DNA from: Tardiphaga sp.
GTDB lineage: Bacteria > Pseudomonadota > Alphaproteobacteria > Rhizobiales > Xanthobacteraceae
NCBI GenBank assembly: GCA_028290325.1
Contig: JAQGJY010000426.1
Location: 1 to 5,597 of the forward strand
DNA length: 5,597 bases
Direction: 5' to 3'
How positions within the stretch are numbered: position 1 is the stretch's first letter; every line of letters starts with the position of its first letter. Shown in pieces: positions 1 through 5,597 of the stretch. A model generated the notes under the pieces. That model was not told the origin of the DNA. It made no database searches and saw only the letters and a list, made by a program, of their open reading frames with translations. The translations under genes and the position numbers were made by a program.

Positions 1-873
1 CTCGACGGTGGTCTTGCGCGAGAAATGCAGACGCGGAAATCCGCTTTCGGCGGCCTGCGACGCGGACATGCCTTCTTCCACAAGCAATGACGCTTTGTGC
101 AGTGACGCGGCCTGACGCTGCGCGGCCATGACGACCATGCCGGGATAAGTCCCGGCTGTCATCGCTTTGGCGAATTCGGTTTCGACGATCGCCGGATTGC
201 CGGCGAAGGCCGCATCGACGATCGGATCGATCTTTAACTCGGATGCATCGGCGACGACGGCCATGACGTCATCGAGCGTGACTTCGCTTTGCCCATGGGC
301 ATAGAGCACGAGCTTGCGGATTTCATTGCGCGACGCCTGACGATCGCCACCGAGCAGCGCCATCAGCGATGCGCGGGCGTCGGTTGCGAGCTTCAGATTG
401 GAGACGCGCAACTCGTCGTCGATGAGCTTCGCGAGATCGCGTTCGCTATCGGGATAGCAGGCGATGGCGACGGCAGTCTTGGCCTTTTCGCAGACTTTCC
501 GCAGCGGCGATTCCGGGCGCAACTCGCCGGCTTCGATGATGATGCGGCAGTCCTTGATCGGCTCGGTGGACAGCGTCTCGACGCCGGCGGCGAAACTCTT
601 CGAGCCGGCGCGCACGCGGATCGCACGGCGACCACCGAACATCGGGATCGTCATCGCCTCTTCGACCAGCCGCGACGGCTCGGCCGCGAGGTCGTCGCCA
701 TCCATGCGGACCATTGCGAAAGGATCGTTCGGATCATCGACGGCGGAGGCGACCAGCGCATCGGCGCGCTCGCGCACCAACCCGGCGTCCGGGCCATAGA
801 GCAGCACAATGGGACGGCCGCTATCGGGCTTTGCCAGATACGCATCGATCTCGCGTCCGCGCAGGGCGACCAT
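1..873 (-). CDS. holA: DNA polymerase III subunit delta (partial, 3' end beyond window)
   Basis: The delta subunit of the clamp-loader complex opens the beta sliding clamp so that it can be loaded on primed DNA in the cytoplasm. Reading from the ATG at 873 there is an uninterrupted frame of 291 codons running off the window edge. Family-like segments are the start MVALRGREIDAYLAKP, the degenerate nucleotide-binding-fold strand and loop LLYGPDAGLV (residues 24-33), FGGRR (79-83), and LLGGDRQASRNEIRKLVLY (173-191), the best conserved stretch of HolA proteins. Usual family length is about 340 residues, so roughly 50 C-terminal residues (the clamp-loader collar domain) should lie outside. An in-frame TGA at 898-900 with no other good start between it and 873 supports this ATG, although no strong Shine-Dalgarno precedes it. 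The gene follows lptE after 115 bp on the same strand. Identification rests on recognised motifs and the lptE-holA order, which is common in proteobacteria. Confidence 0.93.
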   Translation of the reverse strand, partial: MVALRGREIDAYLAKPDSGRPIVLLYGPDAGLVRERADALVASAVDDPNDPFAMVRMDGDDLAAEPSRLVEEAMTIPMFGGRRAIRVRAGSKSFAAGVETLSTEPIKDCRIIIEAGELRPESPLRKVCEKAKTAVAIACYPDSERDLAKLIDDELRVSNLKLATDARASLMALLGGDRQASRNEIRKLVLYAHGQSEVTLDDVMAVVADASELKIDPIVDAAFAGNPAIVETEFAKAMTAGTYPGMVVMAAQRQAASLHKASLLVEEGMSASQAAESGFPRLHFSRKTTVE

Positions 874-906
874 TAGGGGAATCCGTTGTCTGACAGATCA
901 GCGTTT

Positions 907-964
907 CGTGTTCCGGGCGTCGCGCGGCACAAGCCGAGCGATGCCGTTCCGCGTCCGGGACACG
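907..964. repeat. 58-bp imperfect palindrome (hairpin) between lptE and holA
   Basis: The arms pair from 907 with 964 inward to 929 with 942, leaving a 12-base loop (930-941). Of 23 opposed positions, 17 are Watson-Crick, 4 are G-T and only 2 are mismatches (921/950 and 923/948). The outer arm CGTGTTCCGGGCG faces CGTCCGGGACACG, and the inner arm is CGGCA facing TGCCG. There is no T run after the stem on either strand, so it does not look like a simple intrinsic terminator. It resembles the interspersed palindromic elements with CCGGGACACG-type ends that I recall from Bradyrhizobium-group genomes; that link is from memory. As RNA it could form a stable stem 34 nt upstream of the holA start and affect mRNA processing, termination or holA expression. 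Confidence 0.75.
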
Positions 965-988
965 GGCCGCAACGCCGAGATGACAATC

Positions 989-1540
989 TCAAATCGCGGC
1001 GAAGAAGAACGACTCGAGCCGCTTCTGGATGTTCTCGGCGATTTCCTGCGAGGCGCGGTCCTCGGCGTCGCGGAAGGCGCGGGCGCGGGCGAAGCGTTGC
1101 AACTGGCCGGGCACGTCATAGGTGACCCGTGAGAACGTCGAGCCGGTCAGCACCGACTTGCCGGTGGCCACCTCGACCAGATTGTAAGAGGCGTCGATGC
1201 CGTAGTTTTCGCTCGATGGCAGGGCCGTCACCGGATCGAGGATCAGCGACGACTTGCTGCTGGTGAAGCGCAGATCCAGCCGATGCGTCGGCGGCATGCC
1301 GGTGGCATTGCCATAAAGCTTGAAGGCCAGAGCGTTGCGGATTTCGACGCCGAGGCGGGAATCGCGCGAGCCGTTGACGTTGGCGACGGGCGGTAGTTCG
1401 ACGCCGGACAGCTTCTCGCGAAGACCCGGCTTGCCGTCGGCGCGCTCGGCATACATCGGCTGGAAGCATCCCGCCGTGAGCGCCGCAAGGCCGATCACGG
1501 CAAAGAGCCGCGCCACCACACGTTTATTAGCCCACAACAT
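989..1540 (-). CDS. lptE: LPS-assembly lipoprotein LptE
   Basis: LptE is the outer-membrane lipoprotein that plugs and helps fold the LptD barrel, the final step in moving lipopolysaccharide to the cell surface. The 183-residue product has a basic start (K6, R7, R11), a hydrophobic segment (about 12-23) and a lipobox LTAGC with the lipidated cysteine at position 25, giving a mature chain of 159 residues. The segment after the cysteine (FQPMYAE) and the region DSRLGVEIRNALAFKLYG (about 60-77) fit short alphaproteobacterial LptE proteins; the rest is beta-rich and weakly conserved, as in the family. The start is well supported: AGAGG at 1548-1552 lies 7 nt before the ATG. The first 14 bp overlap the end of leuS, in a different frame, so translation is probably coupled. 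The name relies on lipobox, size and the leuS-lptE-holA context more than on catalytic motifs. Confidence 0.88.
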   Translation of the reverse strand: MLWANKRVVARLFAVIGLAALTAGCFQPMYAERADGKPGLREKLSGVELPPVANVNGSRDSRLGVEIRNALAFKLYGNATGMPPTHRLDLRFTSSKSSLILDPVTALPSSENYGIDASYNLVEVATGKSVLTGSTFSRVTYDVPGQLQRFARARAFRDAEDRASQEIAENIQKRLESFFFAAI

Positions 1541-4142
1541 TGACGATCCTCTGCGGCACCACGATGATCTTGCGGACGGGTTTGCCGTCCAAAGCCTGTT
1601 TTACCGCATCGAGGGCCAAAACGGCAGCCTCTATTTGCGGAATTTCCGCATTCCGGGCGACTGTGACTTCCGCGCGCCGCTTGCCGTTGACCTGAACCGG
1701 CAGCGTCATCTGCTCGGATACCAGCAAACCGGCCTCGACGGCGGGCCATTGCGCCTCGGACACCAGGCCGTTCTGGCCGATCGCCGCCCAGCACTCCTCC
1801 GCCAAATGCGGAACCATCGGCGCCAGCAGCAGGACCAGAATATCGAACGCCTCCCGCGCCGCGGCCGCGTAAGCCGGCGTCGCGGACTTCAGCGGGCCGT
1901 CCACGGCGTCCTGGAGTGTGCTGACATAGGTATAGAGCTTGGCGATGGCGGTATTGAAGCGCAGCCGCTCGATGCCAGTCAGCACATCCGACAGGGTCTG
2001 GTGCGCGGCCCGCCGCAAAGCGGTAGCGGCGTCATCAGCCTCTTGAGCCGAGATCGTGCCCGGCGGCGGCAGATGCGGAGCAGCGGCACTGACCAGCCGC
2101 CAGACTCGTTGCACGAAGCGCGACGCGCCCTGGACGCCGTCCTCGCTCCAGATCACGTCGCGATCCGGCGGCGAGTCGGACAGCATGAACCACCGCGCCG
2201 TGTCGGCGCCATAGGTGCCGATGATGTCGTCGGGATCGACCGTGTTGCGCTTGCTCTTCGACATCTTCTCGATCGGGCCGATCTCGACCGTCTCCGTGGT
2301 GCCGATCAATGTCGCGCGCCGCGCATCGCCGTCAGCGACGATGTCGATCTCGGCCGGCGACGCGAAGCTGCCGTCCTGTTTGCGATAGGTCTCGTGGACC
2401 ACCATGCCCTGCGTGAACATGCCGGCGAACGGCTCGTCCATGCCGACATGGCCGGTGGCCTTCATCGCGCGCGTGAAGAAGCGCGAATAGAGCAGATGCA
2501 AAATCGCGTGTTCAACGCCGCCGATATATTGATCGACCGGCATCATGTGATTGGCGACCTTCGGCGTGGTCGGCGCGTTGTCATTCCACGGATCGGTGAA
2601 GCGCGCGAAGTACCACGACGAATCCACGAAGGTATCCATCGTGTCGGTTTCGCGCCGCGCATCCTTGCCGCATTGCGGACAGGCAACGTGCTTCCATGTC
2701 GCGTGACGATCGAGCGGATTGCCGGGGCGATCGAATTCGATGTCGTCGGGCAATTTGACCGGCAGGTCTTTCGCCGGCACCGGGACGACGCCGCAGATCT
2801 CGCAATGGATGATCGGGATCGGGCAGCCCCAGTAACGCTGGCGCGAGATCCCCCAGTCGCGCAGGCGAAAGTTGACTTCGCGCGTGCCCCAGCCGTCCTT
2901 GACGAAGATGTCGAGCGATTGCTTCATCGCCTCTCCGCACGTCATGACGGAATCAGGTGTGCCGACCCATTGCACATAGCGCACGGTGTCGGTCTTTGCC
3001 GGTACGAAGGCGACGTTCTTGACGCGTTCGTCGCTGCCCTCGGGCACGAAGACGTCGATGACGTCGAGATTGTACTTGCGCGCGAAATCAAGGTCGCGCT
3101 GATCATGCGCCGGGCAGCCGATGATCGCGCCGGTGCCGTAATCCATCAGCACGAAATTCGCGATGAACAGCGGCAGCGTCCAGTCCTTATCGGCCGGGTG
3201 CGTGACCTTGATGCCGGTGTCGAAACCAAGCTTCTCGGCGGTGTCGATCTCGGCCTGCGAGGTGCCCATGCGGTGACATTCGTCGATGAAGGCCGTGACG
3301 CCGGGATTGGTGTCCGCCAGCGCTTTCGCCAGCGGATGATCCGGCGAGATGGCGGCGAAGGTCGGACCGTACATCGTGTCCGGCCGCGTCGTGAACACGG
3401 GCAGCGTGTCGAAACCCCGTGGCGCGCCGACCAGCCCGAAATCGAATCGCAGCCCTTCGGATCGGCCGATCCAGTTGCGCTGCATGGTGCGGACCTTGTC
3501 CGGCCAGCGATCGAGCGTGTCGAGCGCGTCCAGCAGGTCCTGCGCGTAGTCGGTGATCTTGAAAAACCACTGGGTCAGCTCGCGCTGCTCGACCAAAGCG
3601 CCGGAGCGCCAGCCGCGCCCGTCGATCACCTGCTCGTTGGCGAGCACGGTCTGATCGACTGGATCCCAGTTGACCTTGGATTGCTTGCGCTCGACCAGCC
3701 CGGCGCCGAGGAAATCCAGAAACATTCGCTGCTGGTGCTTGTAATAAGACGGATCGCAGGTCGCGATCTCGCGGCTCCAGTCCAGCGACAGCCCCATCGA
3801 TTTGAGCTGCTTCTTCATCGCCGCGATATTGGCGTAGGTCCATGTCGCCGGATGCGTCTTGTTTTGCATCGCGGCGTTTTCGGCCGGCATGCCGAAGGCG
3901 TCCCAGCCCATCGGATGCAGCACGTTGTAGCCGCGCGCGCGCATCGACCGCGCCACCACGTCGCCCATCGTGTAGTTGCGGACGTGACCCATGTGGATTC
4001 GCCCGGACGGGTAGGGAAACATCTCCAGCACGTAATATTTCGCGCGAGGGTCGTCGTTTTTGGTGGTGAAGATCGCCTGCTCGTCCCAGAGGCGCTGCCA
4101 GCGCGGTTCGGCGTCGCGGGCGTTGTAGCGTTCGGTGGTCAT
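1527..4142 (-). CDS. leuS: Leucyl-tRNA synthetase
   Basis: A cytoplasmic class Ia aminoacyl-tRNA synthetase that charges tRNA-Leu with leucine using ATP and hydrolyses mischarged products. The 871-residue length is normal. Visible in order: the catalytic start MFPYPSGRIHMGHVRNY (41-57) with the HIGH-type motif HMGH (50-53); the CP1 editing domain (about 225-420) with the threonine-rich TTRPDT (251-256) and GCPAHDQRD (342-350), whose D347 matches the aspartate that binds the amino group of the misacylated residue; RDWGISRQRYWG (428-439); a zinc knuckle with CEIC (447-450) and CPQC (488-491); KMSKS (626-630); the anticodon-binding helical domain (about 670-800); and a C-terminal domain ending VNVVG. 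The other zinc site near 160-180 has lost its cysteines (D160, R176, S180). The ATG at 4142 gives the family N-terminus; an in-frame TGA lies 11 codons upstream, and the Shine-Dalgarno is weak. The gene contains no TTA, CTA or TCA codon. Confidence 0.99.
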   Translation of the reverse strand: MTTERYNARDAEPRWQRLWDEQAIFTTKNDDPRAKYYVLEMFPYPSGRIHMGHVRNYTMGDVVARSMRARGYNVLHPMGWDAFGMPAENAAMQNKTHPATWTYANIAAMKKQLKSMGLSLDWSREIATCDPSYYKHQQRMFLDFLGAGLVERKQSKVNWDPVDQTVLANEQVIDGRGWRSGALVEQRELTQWFFKITDYAQDLLDALDTLDRWPDKVRTMQRNWIGRSEGLRFDFGLVGAPRGFDTLPVFTTRPDTMYGPTFAAISPDHPLAKALADTNPGVTAFIDECHRMGTSQAEIDTAEKLGFDTGIKVTHPADKDWTLPLFIANFVLMDYGTGAIIGCPAHDQRDLDFARKYNLDVIDVFVPEGSDERVKNVAFVPAKTDTVRYVQWVGTPDSVMTCGEAMKQSLDIFVKDGWGTREVNFRLRDWGISRQRYWGCPIPIIHCEICGVVPVPAKDLPVKLPDDIEFDRPGNPLDRHATWKHVACPQCGKDARRETDTMDTFVDSSWYFARFTDPWNDNAPTTPKVANHMMPVDQYIGGVEHAILHLLYSRFFTRAMKATGHVGMDEPFAGMFTQGMVVHETYRKQDGSFASPAEIDIVADGDARRATLIGTTETVEIGPIEKMSKSKRNTVDPDDIIGTYGADTARWFMLSDSPPDRDVIWSEDGVQGASRFVQRVWRLVSAAAPHLPPPGTISAQEADDAATALRRAAHQTLSDVLTGIERLRFNTAIAKLYTYVSTLQDAVDGPLKSATPAYAAAAREAFDILVLLLAPMVPHLAEECWAAIGQNGLVSEAQWPAVEAGLLVSEQMTLPVQVNGKRRAEVTVARNAEIPQIEAAVLALDAVKQALDGKPVRKIIVVPQRIVNVVG
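1548..1552 (-). promoter_or_regulatory. Ribosome binding site of lptE inside leuS
   Basis: AGAGG read on the minus strand, 7 nt before the lptE ATG. It lies within the last codons of leuS, which fixes the lptE start and makes translational coupling between the two genes likely. Confidence 0.7.
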
Positions 4143-4269
4143 GGAATCGCAAAACTCGTCGCTGTCAGCGGCTTTTCAGCGCTGGAGGAGGCTCATCGCG
4201 CCTCATCTTCGAAAGACGGCGGACTAGGCCACAAAAGCCGCGTTCGGGCAATGGTTTGGCGTCGTCGGC
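4143..4269 (-). promoter_or_regulatory. Spacer and presumed 5' leader of leuS
   Basis: This 127-bp gap between the diguanylate cyclase and leuS is the only sizeable non-coding stretch upstream of leuS, so a leuS promoter may lie here or upstream in the cyclase gene. I find no convincing -35/-10 pair, no stem followed by a T run and no T-box specifier structure. It does contain a six-codon ORF (4176-4196) and four alternating five-base segments able to pair in two mutually exclusive ways: CAGCG 4180-4184 with CGCTG 4166-4170, or CGCTG 4177-4181 with CAGCG 4160-4164. The stems are short, and regulatory meaning is only a possibility. Confidence 0.4.
4176..4196 (-). CDS. Candidate leader peptide MSLLQR upstream of leuS
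   Basis: On the minus strand, ATG AGC CTC CTC CAG CGC TGA encodes six residues, two of them adjacent leucines. GAGG at 4201-4204 lies 4 nt before the ATG, closer than ideal but better than anything in front of leuS. The ORF is in the same frame as leuS, its TGA being the first stop upstream, 11 sense codons before the leuS ATG. A leucine-coding leader before the leucine synthetase gene recalls attenuation leaders such as pheM before pheST in Escherichia coli. However, so short an ORF can arise by chance, CTC is a common codon in such GC-rich DNA, and no terminator hairpin follows. It could equally be meaningless. Confidence 0.25.
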   Translation of the reverse strand: MSLLQR

Positions 4270-5597
4270 CTATCCCGCCATCGCCAGCGGGCTTTTGTCG
4301 CCGCCGGTGAAGCCGTGGCAGACCACCGTGTTGCGGCCGCGATGCTTGGCCGCGTAGAGCGCGGCGTCGGCGGCCTCGACCAGATCGCGCGGAGTCTGGT
4401 CCTCGTTCGGAGTGGCGCTGGCAAGGCCGATACTGGCGGTAACCCGCTGGGTCGCGGTGGACGCGTGGGGAATCGCCAGCGCCTGGATCGCGGCGCGTAC
4501 CCGTTCGCCGATCTCGAACGCCCGCGCGGCATCGCTGCGCGGCAACAGCAGGCAGAATTCCTCGCCGCCATAGCGTCCGGCGACCCCCATCACGTCATGC
4601 GCGATGGCGCCGAGCGTCTCGCCGAAGCGGGCGAGGCAGGCATCGCCTTCCGGATGGCCATAATTGTCGTTGAACGCCTTGAAGTGATCGACGTCCATCA
4701 TCAGCAGCGCCAGATCGTCGCCGGTCTGGATCGCCTTCATCCATTCGAAATCGAGCCGGCTCTGGAAGCCGCGACGGTTGGCGAGGCCGGTCAGCACATC
4801 GATCGACGCCATCACCGTCAACTTGTCATTGGCTTCAACCATGTCGCGTTCGCGCTGGCCGAGCTGCATGGCCATCTCGTTGAAGGCGCGGGCCAGCGGC
4901 ACGAATTCGGCCGGCAGGCCATCGCGGCCGGCGCGCGCCGACCAGTCGCCGCGGCCGAGACGGCGCGCGATCTCCGCCAGCACCGTGACGGGACGGATGA
5001 TCAGCTGTTCCGAGGCGAACAACGCGCCGAGCAGAACGAACACGCAGACCAGACCGAGTTGCAGATAGGCCGTCCGGATATGCTTGTCGGCGCCGCCGGC
5101 CAGCGTCGCCTCGTCGATGCTCAAGACCAGCCGTCCCGCCGTGCCCGCGACTTGGGTGGCCCACACCGCGCGCTGCGAACCGTCCTTCGCCGTAAACGTC
5201 GCCGGTGTGTATGGCTGGCCAGGCACCCGCGGCGCAACCGACAATGCGGCGCGCAACGTCCCGGGATCGAGCGGCTGACCGACCTGGCCGGCCTGATCGG
5301 ATGGGGCAGCGATCACGATGCCCGCCCGGTCGATCAGCACAGCTGACATTCCGGGCCGGTTGCCGAGATTACTGAGCATGCTCGACATCCAGCCGAGATT
5401 GACAGATGCCATCACGAGCGCCTCGCCGTCGGCCTTGATGCTCGACACCGGAAACACGGCCATGATGATTGGCATATTGTCGCGCACGCTGCGCAGGTAA
5501 TCGCTGACGACCAAGCCGTGCGTCTTCAAGGCTTCGATGAAATAAGGTCGGTTCGACAGGTTCTTCGTCAGAATGTCGTCCGCCGTGGAGCAGATCA
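4270..5597 (-). CDS. Membrane-bound diguanylate cyclase, dCache-TM-HAMP-GGDEF (partial, 5' end beyond window)
   Basis: An inner-membrane sensor enzyme that makes cyclic di-GMP from two GTP. The frame is open at the window edge; 441 residues are visible, counted from the first whole codon at 5595, and the true start with its first membrane helix is missing. Residues 1-34 include LSNRPYFIEALKTHGLVVSDYL (13-34), the signature of a periplasmic dCache/PDC sensor domain, which continues to about 165. A transmembrane helix (about 176-195) is followed by HAMP (about 199-250, with RPV and LARAFNEMA), then the GGDEF domain: DVLTGLANRRG (266-276), the metal-binding MDVDHFK (D301), substrate residues N309 and D318, and the active-site loop GGEEF (343-347). 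All catalytic residues are present. The position of the inhibitory RxxD site before GGEEF reads DVMG, so product feedback through it should be absent. No EAL domain follows. A TTG at 5527-5529 is not the start, since sensor-domain sequence precedes it. leuS follows after 127 bp. Confidence 0.95.
   Translation of the reverse strand, partial: ICSTADDILTKNLSNRPYFIEALKTHGLVVSDYLRSVRDNMPIIMAVFPVSSIKADGEALVMASVNLGWMSSMLSNLGNRPGMSAVLIDRAGIVIAAPSDQAGQVGQPLDPGTLRAALSVAPRVPGQPYTPATFTAKDGSQRAVWATQVAGTAGRLVLSIDEATLAGGADKHIRTAYLQLGLVCVFVLLGALFASEQLIIRPVTVLAEIARRLGRGDWSARAGRDGLPAEFVPLARAFNEMAMQLGQRERDMVEANDKLTVMASIDVLTGLANRRGFQSRLDFEWMKAIQTGDDLALLMMDVDHFKAFNDNYGHPEGDACLARFGETLGAIAHDVMGVAGRYGGEEFCLLLPRSDAARAFEIGERVRAAIQALAIPHASTATQRVTASIGLASATPNEDQTPRDLVEAADAALYAAKHRGRNTVVCHGFTGGDKSPLAMAG

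Noticed and set aside
289..876. Plus-strand ORF of 195 codons opposite holA
   Set aside because: In-register antisense shadow; the minus-strand frame carries the HolA motifs and extends through the window edge.
907..964. Intrinsic terminator for lptE
   Set aside because: The stem is strong but no T run follows it on the minus strand (the next bases are AAACGCTGATC), so it is recorded as a palindrome instead.
809..1132. Plus-strand ORF of 107 codons spanning the lptE-holA spacer
   Set aside because: Most of it overlaps coding sequence of lptE and holA plus the palindrome; composition and lack of motifs argue against a real gene.
3187..4152. Minus-strand ORF of 321 codons overlapping leuS in another frame
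   Set aside because: Arginine- and alanine-rich out-of-frame translation of leuS, typical of high-GC shadow frames.
4270..4300. Possible terminator hairpin (CCCGC...GCGGG) at the end of the cyclase gene
   Set aside because: Only a 5-bp stem, located inside the coding sequence and without a following T run.
1320..4310. Plus-strand ORF of 996 codons, longer than leuS itself
   Set aside because: It lies in register opposite leuS, which has every LeuRS motif. The translation is rich in R, H, D and A with no domain, as expected of an antisense shadow, and it also runs through part of lptE and the 3' end of the cyclase gene.
4315..5346. Plus-strand ORF of 343 codons opposite the diguanylate cyclase
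   Set aside because: In-register antisense shadow of a gene with an intact GGDEF domain; no recognisable motif of its own.
5527..5529. TTG as the start of the diguanylate cyclase
   Set aside because: The frame continues upstream to the window edge with conserved sensor-domain residues (LSNRPYFIEA), so the real start is outside the window.

Overview
The window is high-GC DNA in which all real genes lie on the minus strand. In the direction of transcription (high to low coordinates) the order is: a membrane-bound GGDEF diguanylate cyclase (5' end outside the window), leuS (leucyl-tRNA synthetase, complete), lptE (LPS-assembly lipoprotein, complete) and holA (DNA polymerase III delta subunit, 3' end outside the window). 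The leuS-lptE-holA order, the protein sequences (an alphaproteobacterial-type LeuRS and a short LptE) and the base composition point to an alphaproteobacterium of the Hyphomicrobiales, probably near Bradyrhizobium, Rhodopseudomonas or Afipia. The lineage is inferred from remembered family resemblance, not from a search.

Region by region: 1-873 is holA, open at the window edge. 874-988 is a 115-bp spacer dominated by a 58-bp near-perfect palindrome (907-964). 989-1540 is lptE, whose start lies inside the end of leuS (14-bp overlap, Shine-Dalgarno within leuS), so the two are probably translationally coupled. 1527-4142 is leuS. 4143-4269 is a 127-bp spacer with no recognisable terminator; it contains a tiny ORF, MSLLQR, with two adjacent CTC leucine codons, in frame with leuS. 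4270-5597 is the sensor diguanylate cyclase: end of a periplasmic dCache-like domain, a transmembrane helix, HAMP and a catalytically intact GGEEF domain lacking the inhibitory RxxD site.

Functionally, leuS, lptE and holA form a housekeeping cluster serving translation, outer-membrane LPS export and replication. The diguanylate cyclase is a signalling gene that happens to lie upstream in the same direction. I see no mobile element, CRISPR array, tRNA, rRNA or phage gene. The window looks like ordinary core chromosome. The two points most worth a second look are the intergenic palindrome and the possible leucine leader peptide before leuS. Very long open frames on the plus strand, including one of 996 codons opposite leuS, are explained by avoidance of TTA, CTA and TCA codons in the real genes.
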